Shown: positions 22,301 to 37,300 of the stretch, in pieces
Layout of the letters: every line of letters starts with the position of its first letter
Numbering within the stretch: the stretch's first letter is position 1
NCBI RefSeq assembly: GCF_910592395.1
Contig: NC_088322.1
Location: 11,777,431-11,841,430, forward strand
DNA from: Lineus longissimus
Lineage: Eukaryota; Nemertea; Pilidiophora; Heteronemertea; Lineidae
DNA length: 64,000 bases
Reading direction: 5' to 3'
Translations under genes and position numbers: made by a program
The notes under the pieces: model-generated
The model's input: only the letters and a program-made list of their open reading frames with translations
Databases searched by the model: none
Told to the model about the DNA's origin: nothing

Positions 22301-25300
22301 ACAAAGGGATAGGCATTAACGTTGGCGTTTCGGGGGATTTGCGACTGCTCTCTATCGTAACATACTACAAAGGCACACACTAATTCTACTGGGGCCTAAA
22401 CTATTTCACACACAACTTACAGGCCCATTTCGTTGGGAGAGATACAACAGGAGATGGTTCACTGACACCGTATTCATTAGCAACCCTCACTCTAAATCCA
22501 TATCCCAAGTCTGGCCTCAGACCAGAGACGGTGTAGTTCGGGTCCTTGATATCCTTAGCTATGGGGCGCCAGTCTGAGCCCAGCCCGTCCCGGACCTCGA
22601 TGATGTAAGACATGGGGATGTTAGCCAGATGAGCGGGTTGGTAGGGTGGCGGCCAGGTTAGCTGAACGGCATCGGGACCGACTAGAGTCTTGCGTGGATG
22701 GTTCAGGATGGGCTCAGGAATGCATTTGGCTAGAAATGAACCAGGAATGACATTGAACTAAAACTGACGTAAACTGGATGTACCAAGATCAGTATTGATG
22801 CGGTGTCTGTGATAAAGCAATATAGAATATAAATGCAAAAAGTAACATAGACAACAGCAGAGGAGCATACCAACAGTACTCTACCGATACCATCCTAACC
22901 GAATACGAGTTTACAACATGGAACTAGAAGCTTCACCACAATATTGACAGAGTTAGCTTACAGAGATTCGATGTCATGTACGCGATAGGTTTGTCGAGAT
23001 GATAATGTATAAGATGTTACAGAGAAGCAGGTCGTTGAAGCAGAGATTATCTGGAAAGGGACAATGGAGCAAGCTGCAGTAAAGTAAGGAACAAATATCA
23101 AATTTCGTTTTAGTCATGGGAAAGAAAGGAAACGTTTCGGTGGCGATGGGAACGCCATCACAACATTTGCGAGTGCTTCCATCCCGTTATTCATAGATAG
23201 GTCAATCTGAATGAGAAAACCAAGCCAAGACCAGCATGAAGTCTAGGGCATCAGTGGAAGAGATTCCCGAGAAACATCCCCTCAGCCAGTGAAGTAACTT
23301 ACAACTTTTCCGGTTGACTGTGCAAGGTGGCGTGGGTTCACTCAGCCCGTATTCGTTCTGAGCCAACACACGAAACATGTAGTCCTGTTTCGGCATGAGG
23401 TCAGTCATCCTGTGCGACACATCTGGGACTTTGGTATACAACTTCCGCCATTCCGTATCCGGTGGCTCGCGCACTTCTATGGTGTAGGTGATTTCGGAAG
23501 CTGCAGCCTCAGCTGGGATGTGTGCCGGTTTCCACGAAAGCAGAATTGTATCTGGTCCCATCTCACGTGGATATGGCTTTTCTCTCGGCATCACGGGGGC
23601 GTACGATTCTGTACGGAAAAAGACAACAATAACAACATAAGGTCGGCAGTGACCTTTCGATAATTCATTAGAGGTTGTGCTCTACAGATGTTTAGCCGTA
23701 TTATTGTAATAGAAGATTAAATTGAAAAGACAGTTTTATTTCACTAACCTGGTCCTTGACGAAGGGACACAGCTGGCGACGGATCACTCTCTCCATAGTC
23801 GTTCTCCACGATAACGCGATACATGTAGTCCGTCTCTGGCTTCAGATTCTCAATAATGTAGTTGGTATCGTGAATTCCTGTCGTGACCATCTGCCACCGG
23901 AGGCTGGGGGATTCCCGGACTTCAAGCGTGTAGTCTTGAGGAGACTGCGGTTCTCTTGGAATCACCCACGAGAGTTTGTACCTGCCATCGCCCAGTTCTG
24001 TTATGACTGGCTTTTCAACTATGGCGTCTGGTTTGGAGCCATCTAGAAGGAAATATTTTGTAAAATCTGACGAAAGTGTTTGGTTAGTATTGTTCTACTG
24101 AAAAAGACATTTCGTGAATGATGTTTGTTGTTTAAAAACTGATGAGCACCTACCCAGGTTCTGATGATGAGCCATGACTGCCGGAGAAGGCTCACTCTTC
24201 CCATGCTCATTCACCACTACGACACGGTACATGTTATCCCTGCCAGCCACGAGGTCCTCAATATCCAACCTGGTATCCTCGAGGTCAGTTGCGATGACAC
24301 GCCAGTCTCCACCAGCAGGGTTCTTCTCCTCCACGACGTACGTAAGTGGAGTATTGGTCCTGCGTAGTGGAGGATACCAGGAGAGTTGGATGGCGGCTGG
24401 TCCAATGTCAGTGACGGTTGGTTTTTCTCTGATCGGCTCTGGCATGTTCGAATCTGAAAGTATTCAGTACAATAAATAAGCGTCAACGCTATTTCGTCAT
24501 TTCTATGACTCTTTGGTTATGAAATTTCTACTGTCTATAATACTTTTCCAGCATTCAGACGCATCCCATTCTTATGACATACATATCATACAATAAATAC
24601 TATAAAGGGTTGAAAAAGGGCACGACTAGAAACCTTGGCAGTCCGGTAATTTAAGTTGATCCTACATTCTTCCTTGATCCCTCATGTTGTGGACAAACCC
24701 AGAGCCAACAGTATAGCTTGACATCGAAAGCAAACTTACAAGCCTTCCTCCTAACAGTGACAATAGGGGACGGCGGACTCGTGCCAAAACTATTCTTGAC
24801 GAAGACGCGATACACTAACTCAACATCAGGTGCCACCTCGTGGAGATTATGGTAAGTGTCAGGAACAGCATTAGCAATCTGCTTCCAGTCTCCACTGAGC
24901 ATACGCTGTTCGATGACATAGGTGACCTGGGTTGGGTCGTTTGACTTATTCGGTAACCATGACAGTTGTACGGCGTCTGGACCGAGTTCCGAGAATGATG
25001 GAGTTATGAGGATACCCGCTGGTGGTTTACCTGAAATATTACCATTATAATTTTTATCATGAGGTCACATTTTATGGAATATAAGCTGTGCAATTTTCGA
25101 ATCCCCTGTGGGTTGAAGGGACACATTCGAACAAGTCGACTGTTGTGGCCCACCGAAACAGTTCCCGTGATTACTAAAGAATTTTGTCAGTTTATCAGTC
25201 ATTACTGACACCATTTAAGTCAGTTTGGCATTTCCCTGTGTAAACCATGGAGTAAAGGTTTTGAATTCTAAAATTTATGCACTGTGACAATGGATAAGTT

Positions 25301-28300
25301 TTTACAAGAACGAAGCTCTCCTACCTCGAGAACCATCCCTGTTCAGTGTAGCAATCGGATAAGGGTCTGCCCTCCCAAACTCATTCTCAGGCACCACCTT
25401 GAAGTCATAATCCTTGTTGGGATCCAAACCCTCCGCTACATGTTTCACATCCTTTACACCAGCGGCGACCTCTTTCCACGACGATGTCATCGCTTCACGC
25501 TGTTCTATCACGTAGGTCACAGGGCAGGTGATATTAGATGGATTTTCAGCTGGGCGCCATGTAAGTTCTGCTCCGTCGTCGCCTACTGCTTTCACCAATG
25601 GTTTGGCGAGTTTGACATGTTGAGGGACAAGATTGCCTGGAGTGAAACACAGGAAAACTTTACATCAAAGTCTTTCGACTTGATACGCAATTTCAGTACA
25701 CGTAGTCGCCTAATTAAATGTTCTCACATTAGTCGAAAGTTAGTGAGGTGAAATTGGATCAGTAACGAGGAAGGTAGATCACAGACCCACTATGGACGAC
25801 CAGACATATTCTACACTCACCTCCCTTTCGCCTAGCTGTGACTGGCGGCGACGAATCAGCAGCACCGTACTTCGTCCTAGCGATAACCCTGTACATGTAG
25901 TCCTTTTCTGGTTTCAAGTCCTTTGCAGTATATTCACAACCTTTGACCCCCTTGCCAACATTTGCCCAATCGTAGCTCGGGTACTCGCATTGCTCGACAT
26001 CGTACACGATTGGCATGTCGGGACAGCCGACAGGCATGCGTGATGGCTTCCAAGTGATATCAACTGATGATTTACTTGGTAGCGAGTAGTTTGGTTTTCG
26101 GACTTCCTCTGGGGTGTATTGGGCTGTAGAAGGAATCGAAGTGATGACCATTCTCAATGTATGTCAGTAAACTTTTAAAAAACTAATGCATTAGCAGTCT
26201 GGGGATGGTGTCCACATCTCTACATAGAAAACTGGTAGTATAAGGAACGTCTCAACAGTATGACTCGATACTTGCACTTTGAATTTGGTAACGATGTATG
26301 CTTTGTGGCATCTAAAACCTTTAAAGCCATTCTAGAAATCAAAAGCAAAGGGCTTGCGATTCGTCATGCAAATATATCTGTTTGACGCATTCTTAGGCAC
26401 GTCAGGTAGACTGGCTTTCTTCTCCGAAAACATAAATTTACCAACCCAACGACTCGCTCCGACTTACCATCTCTCTTCGGTAGTGTCAAGGGCATAGTGG
26501 GCTCACTCACTCCGTACTCATTCTCTGCCAGTATACGGAAGGAGAAGCTTTTACTTGGGTCAAGATCTTGAATGGCTACCTTTGTCTTCTTCACGTTCTT
26601 GACAAGGGTTTCCCAGTCTGGGGTTGGCGGTTCTCTGAAGTTATTGTGACGATATGTAAGAAATTAAGAATTGTAAGAATTACATAAAGTCAGTGTCGTT
26701 TTTCCTCTGTTTTTATGATAAACATGATTATACGATTATATGCGATCAATCTGTTATCAACATGAAATAGGTCAATAACTCAACCACACATTTACCGTAA
26801 ATGCAACCATGTAGTATAAAATGCTTTGGCGCCGTACCTCATTTCAATCACATAGGTGATGGGGACATCCTCCATGCCTTTCATATTGGTCGCAGGTTCC
26901 CACGATAATCCAACTGTTTCGGGACCAACCTCTGTGTATTTCGGTTTTGAAAAAGGCATTTCAGGTGGCCCTATGATAAAAAAATCAACATGTTAATTGT
27001 TCCGAGAAAGAGCTGGTCGCCTTCGGTGTTAGTTCGAGCAAGAAAAGGTATCTAACCCTATCAAAGGTGCTTCTCTCCCTATCTAAAAATTTGGTTCGGG
27101 CAAAAATAATTTTTTCTTGTTTTTATGCATAATTGATTGTAGAAGCATCGAACCAGTTTATTTGAGCAACACGCCACAGTAACTGCAATTTTGGTGTAAG
27201 GATAGGGTTTTCTTAAGAGCTAAGCTTACCTCCTCTGCTGTTGAGAGTAGCCGGTAATGTCGGTTCACTTACACCAAACTCATTCTTAGCCAGCACCCGG
27301 AAAGAAAACTCCTTGTCAGCTCTGATGTCCTTGACATTGTATTGCGTGTCCTTGACCTTGTCAGTGAGTGTTTTCCAACCTTGTCCCAAGCCTTCTTTTA
27401 TCTCAATAATGTATACTGTCGGGACCTTTTTGGCTCCTGGAGGCAAGGTCGCTTCGTCCCAAGAAAGTTTTAATGATGACTTCTGCAGGTCTGATATTTT
27501 TGGTGCCTCGAATTGCAATCTGGGAGGAACTGAAATCAAAACATAACGAGTTGGAAAAAAAGCTGTAAAGGATAGACGTTATTTGTGTACATGACATAAC
27601 AAAACTTGGTTTCATATCGAGGGCAAAAAACTGTCTTCTTGATAATGCAATGAGTATCGTAGATCGTTTTCTGGTACCTAATACACCTTGACTAAAATAA
27701 GCAGAATCCTGCAGCTTCAATTTGACCGTTAGCTTCCTCCTTTTCCATACACGTTCTCTTCTTTTTCCTCAATGAATTCATCATCAACCGTTTCACTTTC
27801 TACTGAAGTTGGTGCGGAGTCAAGTGGAACACTATTGTCATATCAAATGTATAGTCTGTACTTTCCACGTCAATCAAAATTAAGAAGATAGTTGCTTTCA
27901 AACTTAATTGGGTTACCTCCACGTTCTTGTCCCTTTGCCTTCGCAGTTGCTGCATCCTTCTGCTTTTGTTGGTCAACTAGAATATAAAAGGATATTGACG
28001 TTATGGATTAAGATCATTCGGGGATCAGAAAGACACAAAAAAAATATAATGGACTTGTGTAAATGCTCATAAGTTTGACACTGTTATCCATGCTTGTAAG
28101 CGTCTGGGAACTTTTACATACTAATACATGTATCAACCACAGTTGTCACTATACTAGCTTAGTCATCAACGGAAAACTTTTCCACCTCATAAGACATGGA
28201 TTGTTCGCACATATCACTTACCACTTCGCTTCGGCACGACAATTTCCGCCCAAGGATCACCGAAACCTTGAAAGACCTGAGGTACAACTCTGAACTCGTA

Positions 28301-31300
28301 GGACTTTTTGGGCTCCATGTCGGTCGCCTTGTATGTTGTATCGGCCACACCTCTGACAAGAGGCTTCCAGTCCTCGACCTCCTCTTCTCTACAATGAGAA
28401 TAACATATCTAACGGCTGATGCATTTTTTTTCGGAACACTTTGGCAAATTTTAATTATCTAAAACAAAGAGCACATGCTGTCAAATAGGGTTCATTAAGC
28501 AATGTGTGTGTGTGCTTGAGGGCGAGTCAACTCATGAGTAGAGCTAGGTGACTATCATCTCTACGGTATTATAACAAAACAACCACTTTTCCATGGGCAC
28601 CATTATTTAATCTATACTCACTTGAAATCAATATCATAAATGAGAGGTGTGAACAATCTCTGTCCTTCGGCATCTTTTGGGGTGTCCCAGCTTAACTCGA
28701 CCTCTTCATCATTGATTTTCTTCACCTTAGGGTCTATTGGGGTCAGATCGGGAGGAGGGCCTGCAGAGTCTACTTCGTCTGAAACACAATATTTGTGCTC
28801 GTGGAGTTCTTTATTTAGTTACAGTTCATGCGATAAAGAACGCAGAAGGTGAAGCTACTCATGTCAGTAACAAGTCTAGGTTTAATAAACACGTAAACTG
28901 CACACACAGAAACTATACCTTAACTTTGATTCAACTAAGCATATGATGCTCCATCTCTCACCTGTTTGCATTGGCAGTATGATATGTTTAGTGGGATCAC
29001 TCTTGCCGAATTCATTTTTGGCAATAATCCTGTAAGCACAGTCCTCATCTGGGTGTAAACCTTTAACTCTGAATGTAGCTTTTGGAATATCTTTTCCAAT
29101 TTCCTTCCAATCCCCTTTGGCCCCAACTTTCTCTTCAACAACGTACGATATCTTTGAGGGTATTGCGTATTCTTGCTGCGAAGCTTCTTTCCATGTTAAG
29201 GTCAATGAGTCGGCTTCTAGATAGGAGATCTTGGGGTGTTCAGGGGACATGACAGGGGGTACTAGAAAGAAGACGTAAAGAAGATAAACTGAGAGTGAAC
29301 ACTGAAAGCTTAAAAGATACCTTAGAGCTGAAACAGGCAACACAAGGAAAAACAGCACTTCACACACATCTACTTCAATTGGGGATCTCACATGCCTTTC
29401 GACACAAAAGTGTTCAAAACATCTTTAAGCATGCTGGACTGGTGCTGAAAAAGTCTCCAGAGAAACCCGAACTAGAACTCTCTTTGGACTAGTTACTAAA
29501 CTCACCTTTCTTTTTCGGAATTTTAGCTGGTTTGGTTGGGTCACTTTCCCCATATTTATTCTTTGCAGCGACCCTAACCTCATATGCCATATCGGGCTTC
29601 AAGCCTTTCAAAGTGTGTTTCGTATCTTTAATATCTTTAGCAACCACTTTCCAATCTTTTCCCCATTCCTTTAGTTCTACGGCATATGTGACTGGGGATT
29701 CTACTGTCCCTTCTTTCGCCTTTGCAGCAGACCAAGTCAGTTTAGGTGAGTCCTTCTCGAGGTTGGAGATAGTAGGTGCATCAGGAGGCAGGACAGGGGC
29801 ACCTAGGAGAACGGGAGATAGTTAGGACAGGATTAGAGAAAGGTATGGATACGATAAGAAGTTTGGATTAAAATTACTATATTTGGCTAGCGATTCTATT
29901 TTTATCTTTAAAAGGATAGACATCTATGGACGTTTGTGATAACAGCATGCTCTAACAAAAATAGTAGCCGGACGAAGAGACCTTCTTTATAACCTTTGCT
30001 TGGGAAGAAGTGCGAGGGATACTGTTATTGCTATTCCTAACTGGGAAGGATACTGTAACTACATGGTGTATGAACAAATTAGTTAGAAAACAAACTGATG
30101 TCTGTGATGTATGATATAGGACTTGGCAGGTCCGTGCACTACATGTACAACATTCGCTCACACACAAACACATTGTTTAATGCTACACTTGAACATGTTG
30201 AGCAACCTACACGTAAACGACGACATTTTGGTATTCTCTCAGCTTACCAGTTCCACTCTTCTTCACTTTATCATCGCCCTTCTCAACTTTATCACCATCC
30301 TTCTTTGCTTCATCATCGTCCTTCTTTGCTTCATCTTTCTTTACTTTATCATCATCTTTCTTTACTTTGCTGTCATCCTTCTTTGTTTTAACATCGCCTT
30401 TCTTTGCTTTTTTGTCATCTTTCTTTACTTCATCGACACCTTTCTCTACTATATCACCATCCTTCTTTGCTTTATCCTCGTATTTCTTTGCTTTATCATC
30501 ATCCTTCTTTGCTCTATCCTCATCTTTCTTTACTCTATCGTCATCCTTCTTTGCTTTATCCTCATCTTTCTTTACTTTATCATCGTCTTTCTTTACTTTA
30601 GCCTCATTTTTCTTTGCTTTATCTTCATCCTTCTTTGCTTTATCCTCATCTTTCTTTACTTTATCATCGTCTTTCTTTACTTTAGCCTCATCCTTGTTTG
30701 TTTTATCATCATCTTTCTTTACTTTATCGTCATCCTTCTTTGCTTTACCCTCATCTTTCTTTGCTTTATCTTCATCTTTCTTTACTTTAGCCTCATCTTT
30801 CTTTGCCTTATCTTCATCCTTCTTTACTTTATCCTCATCCTTCTTTACTTTATCCTCATCTTTCTTTGCTTTATCCTCATATTTCTTTGCCTTATCATCG
30901 TCTTTCTTTGCTTTATCTTCATCCTTCTTTACTTTATCCTCATCTTTCTTTACTTTATCATCGTCCTTCTTTACTTTATCGTCATCCTTCTTTGTTTTAA
31001 CATCGTCTTTCTTTGCTTTATCATCGTCTTTCTTTGCTGTATCATCGTCTTTCTTTACTTTAGCCTCATCCTTCTTTGCTTTATCATCATCTTTCTTTAC
31101 TTTAGCCTCATCTTTCTTTGCCTTATCTTCATCCTTCTTTACTTTATCCTCATCTTTCTCTACTTTAGCTTCATCTTTCTTTGCCTTATCATCGTCTTTC
31201 TTTGCTTTATCCTCATCTTTCTTTGCCTTATCTTCATCCTTCTTTACTTTATCCTCATCTTTCTCTACTTTAGCTTCATCTTTCTTTGCCTTATCATCGT

Positions 31301-34300
31301 CTTTCTTTGCTTTATCCTCATCTTTCTTTGCCTTATTTTCATCCTTCTTTACTTTATCCTCATCTTTCTTTGCCTTATCATCGTCCTTTTTTGCTTTATC
31401 ATCATCTTTCTTTGCTCTATCATCATCCTTCTTTGCTTTATCGTCATTCTTCTTTGCTTTATCGTCATCTTTCTTTACTTTATCATCGTCTTTCTTTACT
31501 TTAGCCTCATCCTTCTTTGCCTTATCATCGTCCTTTTTTGCTTTACTATCATCGTTCTTTGCTGTATCATCGTCTTCCTTTGCTTTACCATCATCCTTCT
31601 TTGCTTCATCATCACCTTTCTTTACTTTAGCTTCATCCTTCTTATCTTTATCATCTTCATTTTTCACTTTCTCATCATCTTTCTTCGACTTATCTTTCTG
31701 TTCATCTTTCTTCAATCTCTCCTTAAGAATGACAGGCTTGGTTGCTTCACTAGTCCCAAACTTATTAACTGCAGAAACCCTAAATTCACAACGTTTGTCA
31801 GGCACTAATCCCTTCAGAGAATGCTGAGTATCTTTAACATCTTTTGCAAAGGTTTTCCAGTCTTTTGAATCATTTTCTTTCGCTTCAATGATATATGTGA
31901 TAGGAACGTCTAATTTCCCTTCTTTGGTCGTAGCCGCGGACCAGGATAGTTTTGGGGCGTCCTTATCTAGGGCAGATAGTTTTGGAGCATCCAGAGGCAG
32001 AGAAGGTGGACCTAGATGTCGAAGAGTGGAGAAAGAAGAAATCGAATAGAAGACTAACATGCATCTAAGTGAAGTAATATGCTCAGTAGATGGAAGAGGA
32101 TTCGAGTGAAGGAACACTACCATGCTAACCAAACGAACCAACAGCCACTTTGCAGTCCAGTATTTTGAAATGTTTGCTTTTGTTTCTGACACCGCCATCT
32201 CACCAAAGCCTCCTTAAACTCAGCATGCAGACTGGTTATTGATTCGTCAGGCTCTAATGCATATCTCATTCAACAGGTGATACTAATGGACTTCAAATCT
32301 GATCTATAGGATCTTAAGGACAGTAAATCACAAGTGAGCACACAGAAGTTCGAACAAAACCATCACCCCACACTTCTAGATCATTCAAATAGAAAAATTG
32401 CAACCACACGAAGACCTGCACAGGTCCTCAGGTTGATAACCTGTTTTGGGCAGAAAGCTACTGTGTTTTAACGAAATTTACAAGGGGAAGGAGATTACGC
32501 TAAGTTGAGCGAATAATGGCATTTGTCTCTAACACTGACCGAGCAACTGGGCCCTGCAATGACATACCCGTTGGCCTTGGCTACATACAGTTCAATCAAG
32601 GCTAAAGAAAATCCAACACCCTATGCCCACACTCCATTTATTCAATGCTGAACCAATCTACTCAAGATGCAACATGATAATAGACGAAAATTTTAAACAT
32701 GACCTACCTGTCCTTTCTTCTAATATCACAGGTTGAGTTGTCTCACTCCCTCCAAACTTATTCTTTGCTGCTACTTTGATTTCGTAACCCTTTTCTGGTT
32801 TAAGGTCTTTCAAGACGCATTTCGGATCTTTTAAATCTTTTGCTATAACCTTCCATTTATCTGTTCCCTTTTCTTTAGCCTCCACAGTATACGTAATTGG
32901 TGAGTTAATAGCGCCCTCTTTCGTCTGGGCAGGCGACCACTTCAGTGTTGGGTTGTCCTTGTTCAGATCAGATAGAGTTGGCGCATCCTTCGGTAAGGTA
33001 GGTGGACCTGGGAAGATAGCATGGGAGGCAAGTTGTAAACAATTGGGAAAAATTGGTTCAGGTATCAACTTTTCATGCATTTCCCGTTGCAATTTTTGTT
33101 TGATTCTTAGTAATGAATTTATGCAGTTTCGTCATACATTTACATGTAGATGTGGATGTACATTTTTATCTGATTCTTAGTTAAGATTTTAACAAAGAAT
33201 CTTACAACAAACTGACTACGATCTTGGCTATGTTAGAAGGTTAATTTGAAAGATGAGATATCCAAAATGAGTAGGGAAAAGCTTAAAACCTACCTGCACG
33301 TTTCTCAATCTTGATTGCTTTTGTAGGTTCACTCAGACCAAACTCGTTCTCCGCAACCACACGCACTTCATACTCTTGGTCAGGTTTGAGATCCTTCAAC
33401 TTATGTTTAGGGTCCTTCAAGTCTTTTGCTATAACTTTCCAGTCCCCGTGTTCGCCGTCTTTTGCTTCGATTTTATAGGTCACTGGAGCTGGCTTAGTAT
33501 CTTCCTCCTGCTTTGCTGGTGACCAAGCTAAGGTTGGTGATTCTGTGTCCAAACCTGTTACTTTTGGTTCTCCTTTAGGCATCGCTGGGGCGACTGCGAA
33601 ATTGAGGGTTACAAGGATTTGATTGTAAACCGTACTTAATTAGGACGAAGACACATTACCACGTAAAACATTACCAGTACATCGTAATATTGATTGATGC
33701 ACCCATAACTACAAACCAGTATCGAGAAACACTGAAGTGAAAGTCATATTTACCAAGTTGGCATTTCAGCCTCATTTGGTACATGGTAGAACACGCTACA
33801 GGTCCACTATAGCACACATGTCGACCCTGGCTAGAGCTAGTTAAGGTTCTCAAAAGATGTTCGATCAAGATAAGGTGTCCGTATTCTTACCCTTCTTTAG
33901 CCGAGCTTCAACTGTCAATTCATTGGTCGGTTCACTAGCACCATACTCATTTTTGGCAGTCACCTTGAATTCATAGGCCAGACTTGGATCCAGGTCCTTG
34001 GCCTTGAATGTGACATCTTTGACATCTTTTCCAACAGTTGTCCACTTCTTGTCCTTTTCACTTCTGAAATTCGAACGGACATTGGTGTAGAGCTTGTTAA
34101 CTGACAGTTAAAGATGTCTCGTCTCTTTTGGTTGAATTGGAAAAAGTTTACAGACCATAGACTAAAAACAACTTTTTTTGATGGACGAGTAATCGGTGAA
34201 CGTAAATTAAATCACGAAGAAGCTTATTGTTTGATTAGTTTACATCTGCCCTGGACACTTACTTCTTTTCAACTTGATAGGTGACTGGCGATTCTAAAAA

Positions 34301-37300
34301 GCCTTTCTGGGTCTTAGCTGGTTGCCATGATAGTTCAATAACCTCGGGTTTGATTTCTTTATATTTTGGTGCATCCTTTGGCAACATTGGAGGACCTTAA
34401 GAGAGAAAGTAGTTCTTGTAATTGGTTGGAATGACATCCATGTCTACGTCCATCCTTCGGCATTCACAGAAATTTGATCTTCGAAAATCTTCTGTTCTAC
34501 AGTACCAAGATGCTCGAAGCTGATGGATCAATTGAGACTTACCATCTGATCAGCACAAGCTGCTCTAACAATGCAGCTGTCTATCATCACATTATTTGAC
34601 AAACTTCAAAGAGGCATGTGTCCTATTGTAAAAATCATATTGACATACCTGCTCGCTTTTCTATCTTGAGAGCCTTAGTTGGCTCACTGTTGCCAAACTC
34701 GTTCTTCGCAACAACTCTGATCTCATAATCTTTATCTGGCTTGATGTCCTTGATCTTGTGTGTAGTCTCACTCAGGTCCTTCGCAACGGGTTTCCAGTCC
34801 TTGCTATCCCCCTCCTTTATCTCTACCGTGTATGTGCTTGGTGATGGTTTTGCATCTTCAGGAAGAGTTGCTGCAGACCAGCCGAGTTCGACCGAATCCT
34901 TTTCTAACTTGGACGTTTTGGGGGCGTCTTTGGTCATCACTGGTGGCTCTGTAAAAAAATGAATGCTGTTGGTTAGCTCACATGTTTAATGTTTAGTTGT
35001 CATTCCTCCGTGTTGTTGTGCTCATACGATTCCAGATAAACCTTCTTTTTGGAAAGAAGATATTACGGTGCTTCTACTCACAACACGTGGCAGATACAAT
35101 ATCTTTATTAAGAGACCAGTGTTTATCAATATTCCTTCATCGGATATAACATGCAAGAGATACTAACTTGGAATGAGTCTCTTCGGCACTAACACCTCCT
35201 TCGTTGGCTCAGTGTTGCCGAATTCATTCTTAGCCGTTACTCTAAATGTGTAGGCCTTTGATGGAGTCAGGTCTGAAGCCTTGTAAGTAGGTTTCTCAAT
35301 GCCTTCTGCTAGCTTTTGCCACTCTTTTGCCTTCTCCTCCCTGTAAGGATAAAATTTATTAACATTTTACCAAGATGGGTTTGCAAACAAATGAATGAAT
35401 TAGTTCAAATATCATGAAAACTATCCAATGACCCTGGTAATGAAGAAGACTGGTTTGACACTTACCTGCACTCGACAATGTATGTGATAGTGGATTTGAC
35501 AAAGCCCTTTTGATCCTCAGCCTTCTTCCACTTTAATTCGATGACTTCAGGCCTGATTTCTTTAAACTCTGGAGCATCTTTTGGTAGAACTGGAGGCCCT
35601 GCAATTTTATTTCATGAACGTTTTGAGTTACGGCCGAAGAGATACTGGTACATGCAGTTGTAGCTACAGTAATAGACAAGTAGTCTTGGCCCATCCCTGA
35701 AAAAAGTGATCGTTTATCATGGACGTACTGCCCTTAACTGGTACCCAAAGATGAAAATATCAGCATTTGCTTATCTGAATCTCAAAACATAATGGAAATT
35801 TCATTTTTTAGAACTTAGATCTTAACTGGAGGACCCTGTTAACTCAGGTTAACTAGAAGCCAAAGATGATTGTATTCTGCTTCGACTTGTTCGATTCAAT
35901 ATTTCACAGTGTAGGCTGTAACTTTAAAGAACAAAATATCAGAGACTTAAGCCTTATGAGCTTCATAGACCATATCCCATCACCCACCACGTACACACCC
36001 ACCTGCTCTCTTGTCTACCTTCACTGACTTGGATGGTTTACTTGTGCCAAATTCATTCTTCGCGAGAACTCTATATTCATATTCCTGATCTGGCTTAACA
36101 TTTTTAACGTTATACTTGGGGTCCTTTAAATCTTTTGCCAACTCCTTCCAGTCCTTTGAACCATTCACCTTGACCTCTAAGATATAGGTCAAGGGCGATG
36201 GTTTGGCGTTCTTTGGCAGTTTTGCTTCGGGCCAAGTCAATGTGCATGAGTCTTTCTCAAGCTTTGACACCTTAGGAGCTTCGTCGGGCATTTCAGGCCC
36301 AACTGTAACAGAAAAGGTTTGAAGTATTGTGACAGTCTTAGTGACACACTAAATGAGTCAGCAAAACATACCATATTAACGAAATTGATTTCATTATATT
36401 TTCATTCTAATATAGTCTCTGTTAGTAAATGCACAATCATCAATCACTCTTTGAAAGTAATCAATATCAATCTGAAAACAGCTAGATCTAAAAGGCAAGA
36501 ATAAGTATATTTAGATGATGCCCACCTTTAACCTGCCTTGCTGGTATCGTTAGCTCAGCGCTGATGTCACTCTTTCCATACTCATTCTGTGCTGTGACTT
36601 TGAAGGTATAGCTGATACAAGGGTCAAGGTCATTTGCTGTATACATCGGCTTCTCCAGTGAAGTTGAAAGAGACTTAAAGTCTTTTTCAGCCTCATCCCT
36701 GCAGAATAAAACATTATTTCAATCATGGTAACCTTTTTTCTGTGTTGTGCGCATGCTCGGATTGCGATACCTATTGCCCTTCAGTTCAAGAACTGGTCCA
36801 CAATAAAAAATTGAAGGCAACTGCTGTGCTGATACTAAGAAAAGTAAAATACATGGACAACTGATAGAATAGGACGTACTTGAACTCGACAGTGTATGTA
36901 ATGGTCGACTTGATAAAATCTTTCTTGTCTTCAGCAGGTTTCCATTTAAGCTCAACCACATCTGGGCTGATCTCTTTAAATTCGGGTTTCTCTTTCTTCA
37001 TCACTGGAGGACCTGAAATGCAATAGCGAATGCCAGTTAGCCTGGAGCGAGGTACTACATTTATTTCTCCAGTAATGTAATAGTTAGCATTTTCTTTAAC
37101 CTCAAAATAATCAATTTTGATCGCATACCTGCACGTTTGTCAACCTTCACGGGTTTCGTCGGCTCACTTTCCCCGAACTCATTCTTTCCTTTCACCCTGT
37201 ACTCGTAGCTTTGGTCTGGCTTGATCCCATCGACCTCCTTCTTTGGCTCAGTCAAGTCCTTAGCCAACAGCTTCCATTCCTTAGAACCATTTTCCTTCAC

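Noticed and set aside
27730-27820. Open acidic stretch on the minus strand that looks like a cassette exon
   Set aside because: The only nearby acceptor puts it in a phase that meets a stop when joined to the flanking phase-1 exons, and no consensus donor follows in frame.
30123-31827. Plus-strand open frames of 561 and 486 codons rich in Phe/Leu/Ile or Ser/Phe
   Set aside because: They are the reverse complement of the 21-bp coding repeat. Because the period is a multiple of three and no unit contains a stop in those frames, the frames stay open. The minus strand has matching splice sites and an Fn3 domain in phase.
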